Source of the DNA: Azonexus fungiphilus
GTDB taxonomy: Bacteria > Pseudomonadota > Gammaproteobacteria > Burkholderiales > Rhodocyclaceae
DNA: 64,000 nucleotides
Assembly: GCF_003634965.1 (NCBI RefSeq)
Contig: NZ_RBXP01000013.1
Coordinates: forward strand, 1 to 64,000
Direction of reading: 5' to 3'
Of this stretch, positions 49,875-56,997 are shown in pieces; position 1 is the first letter of the stretch, and every line of letters begins with the position of its first letter. The notes under the pieces were generated by a model. That model searched no databases. It saw only the letters and a program-made list of their open reading frames with translations, and was not told the DNA's origin. The position numbers and the translations under genes are program-made.

Positions 49875-52310
49875 ATGCACGCTTCCGTCACCCGCCTGCG
49901 CCCCGCCGCGCTGGCCATCCACCTCGCGCTCGGCAGCCTGGCCGCCGGCGCCTTCGTCATGCCGGCCACGGCGCTGGCCCAGGCCGCGCAAGGCTACAGC
50001 ATTCCGGCCGGCGCCCTCGGCCCGGCGCTGACCCGCTTCGCCGCCGAAGCCGGCGTCGTCCTCGGCTTCGACCCGGCACTAGCGGCGGGCCGGCAGAGCG
50101 CCGGCCTGCAGGGCAGCTACACGGTCGGCGAAGGCTTCCGGCAGCTGCTCGAGGGCAGCGGCCTGCAGGCGGTGCGCCAGGACGACGGCGGCTGGCTGAT
50201 CCGGACTGCCGGCGAGAAGACGCTGTCGGCGGTCGTCGTCCAGGCCAGCGCCGACGCCTCGGCGGCCGGCCTGGCCGCCAACTACGCCGGCAACCAGGTC
50301 GCCCGCGGCAGCCGCGTCGGCGTGCTCGGCAACCAGGACATCATGGAAACGCCGTTCAGCACCACCGCCTACACCAGCCAGCTGATGCAGGACCAGCAGG
50401 CGAAGAGCGTCGCCGACGTCGTCCAGAACGACCCCACCGTGCGCCTCGCCCGCGGCTTCGGCAACTTCCAGGAGCTGTACGTGATGCGCGGCTTCCCGGT
50501 GCCTTCCGATGACATGACCTACAACGGCCTCTACGGCGTCCTGCCGCGCCAGTACGTCGCCGCCGAGCTGCTCGAGCGGGTCGAGATCTTCCGCGGCGCC
50601 AGCTCCTTCATCAACGGCGGCGTCGGCACGGTCTCCGGCTTCGGCGCCGGCGGCACGGTCAACGCGCTGCCCAAGCGGGCGCCGGCCGATCCGCTCAACC
50701 AGTTCACCGTCGGCATCGACCATGGCGGCCAGTACAACGTCGCCGCCGACCTGGCCCGCCGCTTCGGCCCCGACGACCGCTTCGGGCTGCGCATCAACGC
50801 CGCCCACCGCGACGGCGAAAGCACCGTCGACGACGAAAAGCGCCAGCTCGACCTGCTCGCCGTCGGCGTCGACTATCGCGGCGACCGCTTCCGCGTCTCC
50901 GCCGACGCCGGCTACCAGAACCACCGGATCGACGCACCGCGCCCGAGCGTCACGCCGAACGGCGCCATTCCCAAGGCGCCCGACGCCGACAGCAATTTCG
51001 CCCAGCCGTGGACCTTCGCCAAGGAGCGCTCGCTGTTCGCCACCGCCCGCGCCGAAGTCGACCTGAGCGAGCGCACGCTCGCCTGGATCGCCGCCGGCCA
51101 GCGCAACGGCGAAGAGGAAAACGTCCTCGCCAACCCGACCGCCAACGCCGCCGGCGCAACCAACGCCTACCGTTTCGACAACATCCGCGAAGACCGCGTG
51201 CAGACCGGCGAAGCCGGTCTGCGCACGCACTTCGCCACCGGCCCGGTCGGCCACACCGTGGTCGTCTCGGCCGCCACCTACGAGCTGCGCTCGAAGAACG
51301 CCTGGCGGGCTTCCGACTGGAACGCCAACGGCTTCGCCGGCGACGTCCTGGGCAACCTCTACCGGCCGAGCCCGGTCGCCATGCCGGCGATCGTCAACGC
51401 CACCGGCAACTACGCCGATCCGCTGACCACCGTGCGCAACCGCAGCAACTCGGTCGCGCTGGCCGACACCCTGGCTTTTGCCGACGACCGCGTCCGCCTG
51501 ACCCTGGGCGCCCGCCACCAGAAAATGGACAACCGCACCTACGACTACAGCAGCGGCGCCGAGGCGACCCGCTACAAAAAGTCGGTGGTCACGCCGATGG
51601 CCGGCCTGGTCGTCCGCCTGCAACCGCAGCTCTCGGTCTACGCCAACTACATCGAAGGCCTGACGGCCGGCGACAGCGCGCCGTGGAACGCGACCAACGT
51701 CGGCCACGTGCTGTCGCCGCGCGTGATCAAGCAGAAGGAAATCGGCCTCAAGTACGACGGCGGGCGGATCGGCGGCGGCGTCGCGGTGTTCTCGACGCTC
51801 AAGCCCTTCGGCATGCTCAATGCCGCCAGCCTGTTCGTCGACGGCGGCGAACAGCGCAACCGCGGCATCGAGTTCTCGGTCTTCGGCGAGCCGGTGCGCG
51901 GGGTCCGCGTGCTCGGCGGCCTGACCCTGCTCGACGCCGAGATCACCAGCAGCCACGATGCCACCCTCAAGGGCAACCGCGCCGTCGGCGTGCCGCGCAG
52001 TCAGGCCAACGTCGGCGTCGAATGGGATGTTCCCGGCGTCCGCGGCCTGACGCTGACCGGGCGCACCGTGTACACCTCGACCCAGTATGCCGACGCCGCC
52101 AATACCCTGAAGGTCCCGGCCTGGACGCGCCTCGACCTCGGCGCCCGGTACACGACGGCGATCAACGACCAGGTCGTCACCTTCCGCGCCCGCCTCGACA
52201 ACGCCACCGACCGCAACTACTGGGCCTCGACCGGCGGCTACCCGGGCTACGGCTACCTGGTCCTCGGCACGCCGCGCACGTTCACGCTCAGCGCCACCGT
52301 CGACTTCTGA
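49875..52310 (+). CDS. FecA-type TonB-dependent siderophore transducer
   Basis: 811 residues: signal peptide (LAAGAFVMPATALA), STN domain (GYSIPAGALGPALTRFAAEA, about residues 40-110), plug (TPFSTTAYTSQLMQDQQAKS; LYVMRGFPVPSDDM; RVEIFRGASSFINGGVG) and barrel ending VDF. The plug resembles FpvA/FoxA-type siderophore receptors. With the FecI/FecR pair upstream it should signal its own expression on ligand binding. AAGGA precedes the ATG. Codon usage is uniform, unlike the first FecA gene. Confidence 0.9.
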   Translation: MHASVTRLRPAALAIHLALGSLAAGAFVMPATALAQAAQGYSIPAGALGPALTRFAAEAGVVLGFDPALAAGRQSAGLQGSYTVGEGFRQLLEGSGLQAVRQDDGGWLIRTAGEKTLSAVVVQASADASAAGLAANYAGNQVARGSRVGVLGNQDIMETPFSTTAYTSQLMQDQQAKSVADVVQNDPTVRLARGFGNFQELYVMRGFPVPSDDMTYNGLYGVLPRQYVAAELLERVEIFRGASSFINGGVGTVSGFGAGGTVNALPKRAPADPLNQFTVGIDHGGQYNVAADLARRFGPDDRFGLRINAAHRDGESTVDDEKRQLDLLAVGVDYRGDRFRVSADAGYQNHRIDAPRPSVTPNGAIPKAPDADSNFAQPWTFAKERSLFATARAEVDLSERTLAWIAAGQRNGEEENVLANPTANAAGATNAYRFDNIREDRVQTGEAGLRTHFATGPVGHTVVVSAATYELRSKNAWRASDWNANGFAGDVLGNLYRPSPVAMPAIVNATGNYADPLTTVRNRSNSVALADTLAFADDRVRLTLGARHQKMDNRTYDYSSGAEATRYKKSVVTPMAGLVVRLQPQLSVYANYIEGLTAGDSAPWNATNVGHVLSPRVIKQKEIGLKYDGGRIGGGVAVFSTLKPFGMLNAASLFVDGGEQRNRGIEFSVFGEPVRGVRVLGGLTLLDAEITSSHDATLKGNRAVGVPRSQANVGVEWDVPGVRGLTLTGRTVYTSTQYADAANTLKVPAWTRLDLGARYTTAINDQVVTFRARLDNATDRNYWASTGGYPGYGYLVLGTPRTFTLSATVDF

Positions 52311-53425
52311 TGTCGCCGCATTCGCTGCGCACCTGGGGCTGGATCCACAAGTGGTCCAGCCTGATCTGCACGCTGTTCATGCTGCTGCTCTGCCTGACCG
52401 GCCTGCCGCTGGTCTTCTCGCACGAGATCGACGAGCTGGCCGGCGAGCATTTCGCCGCCGCGCCGCTTGCCGCCGATGCCCGCCCGGCCGGCGCCGACCG
52501 CGTCGTTGCCGCGGCGCTGGCGGCGCACCCCGGGCTGGTGCCGCTCTACCTGTTCGCCGAAGAGGATGACCCCGGGCTGTGGTACGCCAAGCTCGACCGC
52601 GACGTCGCCAGCGACGAGCGGAACGCCGTCCTCGTCGCGGTCGACGGCCACACCGGGGAGATTCTCGGCCAGCCCGACTTCGGCAGCGGCGTCATGGCGC
52701 TGATGTACCGCCTGCACGTCGACCTTTACGCCGGCCTGGCCGGCAAGCTCTTCCTCGGCGGCATGGGTTGCCTGCTGCTCGTCTCGCTGGTTTCCGGCGC
52801 CGTCCTCTACGCGCCCTTCATGCGCAAGCTCGAGTTCGGCTGCGTCCGCCGCCAGCGCGGGCCGCGCATTCGCTGGCTCGACCTGCACAACCTGATCGGC
52901 ATCGCGACGCTGGTCTGGCTGCTGGTGGTCGGCGCCACCGGCGTCGTCAACACGCTCGGCGACCTGATCCTCAAGGCCTGGCAGCAGGAACAGATGCAGC
53001 AGCTGGCCGGCGGCCGCGGCAGCACGCTGCTGGCCGGCGACGCCGGCCACGACGGCAGCGTCGAGCAGGCGATCGCCCGCGCCCGCCAGGCTGCACCGGG
53101 GATGCAGGTGGACATGGTCGCCTGGCCGGGAACGCTGCTCAGCACGCCGCAACACTACGCGGTGATTTTGCGCGGTGAAACGCCGTTGACCGCAAAACTG
53201 CGCCAGGCGCTGCTGGTCGACCCGGCCAGCGGCGAGGTCCTGCAGGCCGCCGCCCGGCCCTGGTACGTGACCCTGTTCCAGCTGTCGCAGCCGCTGCATT
53301 TCGGTGACTACGGCGGCCTGCCGCTGAAAATCCTGTGGGCCGCGCTCGACCTGCTCGCCATCGTCGTCATCGGCAGCGGACTCTACCTCTGGCTGGCCCG
53401 CGGCCGGCGCGGAGCACGGCCATGA
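52310..53425 (+). CDS. PepSY-TM siderophore-reductase-like membrane protein 2
   Basis: 371 residues with four membrane helices; N-terminal WGWIHKWSSLICTLFMLLLC and HEIDE, later YRLHVDLYAG, DLHNLIGIATLVWLLV and LHFGDYGG supply the His residues expected for a membrane haem. The start overlaps the receptor stop (TGATG). Likely reduces the ferric siderophore delivered by this receptor. Near 53165 the DNA has TTTTGCGCGGTGAA and GTTGACCGCAAAA arms, a degenerate member of the palindrome family. Confidence 0.85.
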   Translation: MSPHSLRTWGWIHKWSSLICTLFMLLLCLTGLPLVFSHEIDELAGEHFAAAPLAADARPAGADRVVAAALAAHPGLVPLYLFAEEDDPGLWYAKLDRDVASDERNAVLVAVDGHTGEILGQPDFGSGVMALMYRLHVDLYAGLAGKLFLGGMGCLLLVSLVSGAVLYAPFMRKLEFGCVRRQRGPRIRWLDLHNLIGIATLVWLLVVGATGVVNTLGDLILKAWQQEQMQQLAGGRGSTLLAGDAGHDGSVEQAIARARQAAPGMQVDMVAWPGTLLSTPQHYAVILRGETPLTAKLRQALLVDPASGEVLQAAARPWYVTLFQLSQPLHFGDYGGLPLKILWAALDLLAIVVIGSGLYLWLARGRRGARP

Positions 53426-53622
53426 AGCGCGCCTGGCGGATCTGGCGGATGCCCCTGCTGCTCGCCCTGGCGAGCTGTGCCGGCCTGCTCGCGGCGCTGC
53501 TCGCCGACGGTCTCGGCGACTTCCTGTCGTGGCTGGCGCTCGGCCTGGTGGTGGCGATGTCGACGGTCTACAGCCTGCGCCGGCCGAAAACGCCTGACAA
53601 CACAAATGAGAACAGTTCGTAA
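53422..53622 (+). CDS. small two-helix membrane protein after PepSY
   Basis: 66 residues with two hydrophobic helices (LLLALASCAGLLAALLADG; FLSWLALGLVVAMSTVYSL) and a polar C-terminus. It overlaps the PepSY gene (ATGA), so it is co-translated; small proteins like this often end FecA-PepSY operons. Function unknown. Confidence 0.7.
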   Translation: MKRAWRIWRMPLLLALASCAGLLAALLADGLGDFLSWLALGLVVAMSTVYSLRRPKTPDNTNENSS

Positions 53623-53727
53623 TTCCTTGTTATTAAAGGATTTTTTCGGGAACAAAGCTTCAAATCCCCGGTCCTAGCCCCTACAATGCGGACCGAGGCA
53701 AGCCAGCCGCGACACGCCAGCCAGCCA
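53605..53727 (+). promoter_or_regulatory. bfr promoter region: Fur-type half palindrome and tandem CCAGCC leader 8
   Basis: GAGAACAGTTC (53609-53619) matches the palindrome at 18182-18192 over 11 bases. A likely -10 TACAAT is at 53682-53687. AAGCCAGCC (53700-53708) and GCCAGCCAGCCA (53716-53727) follow, then CGGAG before ATG 53751. An iron-storage operon carries the same leader motif as the uptake genes. Confidence 0.55.
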
Positions 53728-53750
53728 CCCCCACTTTCCGGAGAAATGCC

Positions 53751-54236
53751 ATGAAGGGCGACAAGAAGATCATCGACATCCTCAATGAACTGCTGGCCGG
53801 CGAACTCACCGCCGTCGACCAGTACCTGATCCACGGCGAGATGTACGCCGACATGGGTCTCAACGAACTGGCCGAGAAGTCGATCCACGAATCCGACCAC
53901 GAGCGCCAGCATGCCCGCGCGCTGATCCAGCGCATCCTCTTCCTCGAGGGCAAGCCGGACCTGACCAAGCGCGAACCGCTGAAGGTCGGCAAGACCGTCC
54001 CGGACATGCTCAAGGCCGACCTCGCCGTCGAATACAAGGTCGATGGCGACCTCAAGAAGGCCATCGCTGCCTGCGAGAAGGCCCAGGACTACGTCTCCCG
54101 CGACATGCTGCAGACGCAACTGGAAGACACCGAGGTCGACCACGCCTACTTCCTCGAGAAGCAGCTGCGCCTGATCGACCTGGTCGGCCTGCCCAACTAC
54201 CTGCAGAGCCAGATGGGCTCGGGCAGCCCGGCCTGA
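53751..54236 (+). CDS. bfr: bacterioferritin subunit with ferroxidase site, no haem ligand
   Basis: 161 residues, four-helix ferritin fold. The diiron ligands are present: Glu18, Glu51, His54, Glu94 and an E-x-x-H at 128/131. The haem-binding Met52 is replaced by Arg. In E. coli numbering this is the ferroxidase-competent, haem-free type of the two-subunit bacterioferritins (Pseudomonas, Neisseria). It sits 10 bases before the partner gene, so both subunits are made together. Confidence 0.92.
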   Translation: MKGDKKIIDILNELLAGELTAVDQYLIHGEMYADMGLNELAEKSIHESDHERQHARALIQRILFLEGKPDLTKREPLKVGKTVPDMLKADLAVEYKVDGDLKKAIAACEKAQDYVSRDMLQTQLEDTEVDHAYFLEKQLRLIDLVGLPNYLQSQMGSGSPA

Positions 54237-54246
54237 GGAGCGCGAC

Positions 54247-54729
54247 ATGAAAGGCGACAAGAAGGTCATCGACATCCTCAACAAGGTCCTCAAGAACGAG
54301 CTGACCTCGATCAACCAGTATTTCCTGCACGCCCGCATGTTCCGCAACTGGGGCCTGGAAAAGCTCAACGACTACCAGTACAAGCAGTCGATCCGGGTGA
54401 TGAAGGAAGCCGACGAGCTGATCGAACGCATCCTCTTCCTCGAAGGCCTGCCCAACCTGCAGAACCTCGGCAAGCTGATGATCGGCGAGAACGTCGTCGA
54501 ATGCCTGCAGGGCGACCTGAAGTACGAGCAGACCATCCAGCGCCCGCTGCTGATCGAGGCCATCGCGCTGTGCGAGGAGCTCCAGGACTACGTCAGCCGC
54601 GAACTGCTCGAAGACCTGCTCGAACACTGCGAGGAGGCCATCGACTGGCTGGAAACCCAGCACAGCCTGATCGCCGACGTGACCCTGCCGAACTACCTGC
54701 AGGCGCACATGGAGCCGGGCGAAGGCTGA
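54247..54729 (+). CDS. bfr: bacterioferritin subunit with haem ligand, ferroxidase site lost
   Basis: 160 residues. Met52, the axial haem ligand, is present, but Glu51 is Val and His54 is Glu, and the second ExxH reads EEAI, so this subunit cannot form a normal diiron centre. It complements the upstream subunit exactly, so the shell is probably a mixed 24-mer where electrons pass through haem at subunit interfaces. GAGGAG precedes ATG 54247. Confidence 0.92.
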   Translation: MKGDKKVIDILNKVLKNELTSINQYFLHARMFRNWGLEKLNDYQYKQSIRVMKEADELIERILFLEGLPNLQNLGKLMIGENVVECLQGDLKYEQTIQRPLLIEAIALCEELQDYVSRELLEDLLEHCEEAIDWLETQHSLIADVTLPNYLQAHMEPGEG

Positions 54730-54755
54730 TCCGCCCGACGCCCCCGAGAGCACAG

Positions 54756-54783
54756 ACCGCGGCCGAGGCCGCGGTTTTTTTTT
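54756..54783 (+). terminator. intrinsic terminator of the bfr operon
   Basis: A GC-rich stem (ACCGCGGCC with GGCCGCGGT) followed by a run of nine T residues (54775-54783), 26 bases after the second bfr stop. This is the clearest Rho-independent terminator in the window. Confidence 0.88.
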
Positions 54784-54829
54784 CGTCCGCCGCCCGCCCG
54801 CTCGCTGCGGGCATTTTTCTTGCAAATCA

Positions 54830-54841
54830 ACGGTCGACCGT
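54830..54841. repeat. 12-bp GGTCGACC palindrome between bfr and bfd
   Basis: ACGGTCGACCGT, flanked by imperfect AT-rich arms (AAATCA on the left, GAAATTTT on the right). A degenerate member of the family best seen at 8119-8166. Confidence 0.65.
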
Positions 54842-54880
54842 GAAATTTTGTCGAAAACGCGACAAGCTTGCAGATCGCTA

Positions 54881-54925
54881 TTGACATTCATTCTCAAGTC
54901 AATAGAATGCAAATTGTTCGCATTA
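54881..54925 (+). promoter_or_regulatory. promoter with Fur-like operator of bfd
   Basis: TTGACA (54881-54886) and TAGAAT (54903-54908) are 16 bases apart. The ATTCATTCTCAAGTCAAT stretch (54885-54902) fills the spacer as a Fur-like site. No CCAGCC pair follows. Confidence 0.72.
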
Positions 54926-54945
54926 CTTCCAATTCCGGAGCCACC

Positions 54946-55149
54946 ATGTACGTTTGCGTCTGCCAGGCCGTCACCGATCGCCAGATCCGCGAAGCCGCGC
55001 AAAGTGGCGCGCGAACGCTCAAGGACCTACGCCGCGACCTCGGCGTCACCCGCGACTGCGGCCGTTGCGCCTCCTGCGCGCACGAATGCCTGAAGGAAGT
55101 ACACGGCCACCAGGCCAAGCCGGGCAAGGTCGTGCGCATGGCGGCCTGA
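54946..55149 (+). CDS. bfd: bacterioferritin-associated ferredoxin
   Basis: 67 residues with the Bfd [2Fe-2S] pattern: YVCVC near the start and DCGRC about 32 residues later; two additional Cys (CASCAHEC). Bfd binds bacterioferritin at the haem and reduces the stored iron for release. GGAG precedes ATG 54946. Own iron-regulated promoter next to the bfr operon, as is common. Confidence 0.92.
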   Translation: MYVCVCQAVTDRQIREAAQSGARTLKDLRRDLGVTRDCGRCASCAHECLKEVHGHQAKPGKVVRMAA

Positions 55150-55162
55150 GGCCGCCTGCACC

Positions 55163-56257
55163 TCAGCCGGGGCAAAGATAGCCGGCGTCGATCGAGGCCA
55201 GGTCGGCGCAGCCGCACAGGGCCATGCAGGCCTCCAGTTCCTCACGCAGCAACTTCAGCAGATGCGCGACACCGAGCGCACCGGCCACCGCCAGCGCATG
55301 CGCGTAGGGGCGGCCGATCATCACCGCGTCGGCGCCGCCGGCGATTGCCTTGAAGACGTCGCTGCCGCGCCGGATGCCGCCATCGACCAGCAGCGTGAAC
55401 CGGTCGCCGAGCGCGGCACGAAAGGCCGGCAGCAGATCGAGCGTGGCCGGCGTCGTGTCGAGGACGCGGCCGCCATGATTCGAGACGACGATGCCATCGG
55501 CACCGAGGTCGCGCGCCAGGCGGCCATCGTCGACGTGGAGGATGCCCTTGAGCAGCAGCGGCAGCCGGGTGCGCGCACGCAGCCAGGCGATGTCGTCCCA
55601 GGTCGGCGCCAGCCCCATCAGGCCGGCGAAGATCGGGCTGCCGCCGGCCGTCGCGCTGATTTCCGGGGTCGCGTCGAGGTTGACCGCGGCGATCCCCGGC
55701 GGCAACCGGAAGGCGGCCCGCTGCTCGCGGTTGCGGATGCCCGACAGCGGCGCATCGACGGTCACCACCAGCGCCCGGTAACCGGCCGCCTCGGCGCGCC
55801 GGACCAGCGCCAGCGAACGCTCGCGCTCGCCCTGCCAGTACAGCTGGAACCATAGCGGGCGCTGCCCCTGGCTGGCGATCTCCTCGAGCATGCAGGTCGC
55901 CAGCGTGCTCACCGCCATGCCGCCACCCATCACGCCGGCGGCCAGCGCACTGGCCAGTTCGCCGGCCGGGTGGAACAAGCGCTGGTAGGCGAGCGGCGCC
56001 AGCAGCAAGGGATGCTCGAATTCGTCGCCGAACAGCCGGCAACGCGTCTGGCCATGGCGCAGGTCGCGCAGCACCCGCGGCAGCAGCCGGCGACGGCGGA
56101 AGGCGTCGACGTTGGCCGCCGCCGTCAGCTCGTCGGCCGCCGCCCCTTGCAGGTAGGCCCAGGCATTGTCGTCGAGATGCGCACGCGCCCGCTGCTCGTA
56201 GTCGCAGGCGGCCACCAGGTCGTGCGGAATCGCCGCGAGCGGCGGCAACGGGCTCAT
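55163..56257 (-). CDS. FMN-dependent alpha-hydroxy-acid oxidase/dehydrogenase
   Basis: 364 residues with the TIM-barrel flavoenzyme fold: KGILHVDDGRLARDLGADGIVVSNHGG carries the flavin Lys and the substrate-binding SNHGG; LVDGGIRRGSDVFKA and GRPY follow. Relatives oxidise L-lactate, glycolate or mandelate. It overlaps the PiuC gene (ATGA), so it is in the receptor-PiuC operon; a link to siderophore or 2-oxoacid chemistry is inferred only. The start at 56257 is used; three codons upstream another ATG exists. Confidence 0.86.
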   Translation of the reverse strand: MSPLPPLAAIPHDLVAACDYEQRARAHLDDNAWAYLQGAAADELTAAANVDAFRRRRLLPRVLRDLRHGQTRCRLFGDEFEHPLLLAPLAYQRLFHPAGELASALAAGVMGGGMAVSTLATCMLEEIASQGQRPLWFQLYWQGERERSLALVRRAEAAGYRALVVTVDAPLSGIRNREQRAAFRLPPGIAAVNLDATPEISATAGGSPIFAGLMGLAPTWDDIAWLRARTRLPLLLKGILHVDDGRLARDLGADGIVVSNHGGRVLDTTPATLDLLPAFRAALGDRFTLLVDGGIRRGSDVFKAIAGGADAVMIGRPYAHALAVAGALGVAHLLKLLREELEACMALCGCADLASIDAGYLCPG

Positions 56258-56931
56258 TCCGCCCATTGCTGCAACAGCTTGTGATAGTGGCCGGTCAGCG
56301 CGACGACCTCGGCGCTGTCGCCGAGCTGGCTGCGCAGCTTGAGGATGGTCATGTCGAGATCGAAGAGCATCGCCCGCCGCCAGGCATCGCGGACCAGGCT
56401 CTGCGTCCACAGGAAGGAAGCAACGCGGACGCCGCCGGTCACCGGCTCGACGCGATGCAGGCTGGTGGACGGATAGACGATGGCGTCGCCGGCCGCCAGC
56501 TTGACCTCGTGGCAGCCGTAGCTGTCCTCGGCGATCAGTTCGCCGCCCTCGTATTCCTCCGGCTCGCTGAGGAAGACCGTGGTCGAGACGTCGGTGCGGA
56601 TCTTCCGGCCAGTGAAGCGGTCGGTCTGGATCGCGTTGTCGATATGGTTGCCGTAGTGGCCGCCGTCCTGGTAGCGGTTGAACATCGGCGGCAGCACGTG
56701 CTTGGGCAAGGCGGCGGCGACGAACAGCGGATGCCGCTGCAGGCCCTCGGCGACCTGCCGCGAGAGCTCGCCGAACAGCGGCGAATCGACCGACAGCTGG
56801 AGGTTCTGCTTGCAGCCGGCGGCCTGCGCCCCCGAGGTCTGCAGGCCGCTGACCCAACCCGCCTGATCGAGACGGGCGCGGATCGCCGCGACTTCCGCCT
56901 TGCTGAGAACTTCCGGCACATGCAACAACAT
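56254..56931 (-). CDS. piuC: PiuC-type Fe(II)/2-oxoglutarate (PKHD) hydroxylase
   Basis: 225 residues: MLLHVPEVLSKAEVAAIR start, facial triad HxD in HYGNHIDNAI with distal His in STSLHRVEPVTGGVR, and the 2-oxoglutarate Arg behind it. PiuC is regularly paired with catecholate receptors PiuA/Fiu. ATG 56931 is chosen because the family starts MLLHxP. It follows the receptor gene by 66 bases. Exact substrate unknown. Confidence 0.9.
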   Translation of the reverse strand: MLLHVPEVLSKAEVAAIRARLDQAGWVSGLQTSGAQAAGCKQNLQLSVDSPLFGELSRQVAEGLQRHPLFVAAALPKHVLPPMFNRYQDGGHYGNHIDNAIQTDRFTGRKIRTDVSTTVFLSEPEEYEGGELIAEDSYGCHEVKLAAGDAIVYPSTSLHRVEPVTGGVRVASFLWTQSLVRDAWRRAMLFDLDMTILKLRSQLGDSAEVVALTGHYHKLLQQWAE

Positions 56932-56997
56932 CGGTCTTTCCTTTCTTTCAATGCGAAAACCCGCCGGGTGGCGGGTTTCCATTCGCTTCGCGAGCGC

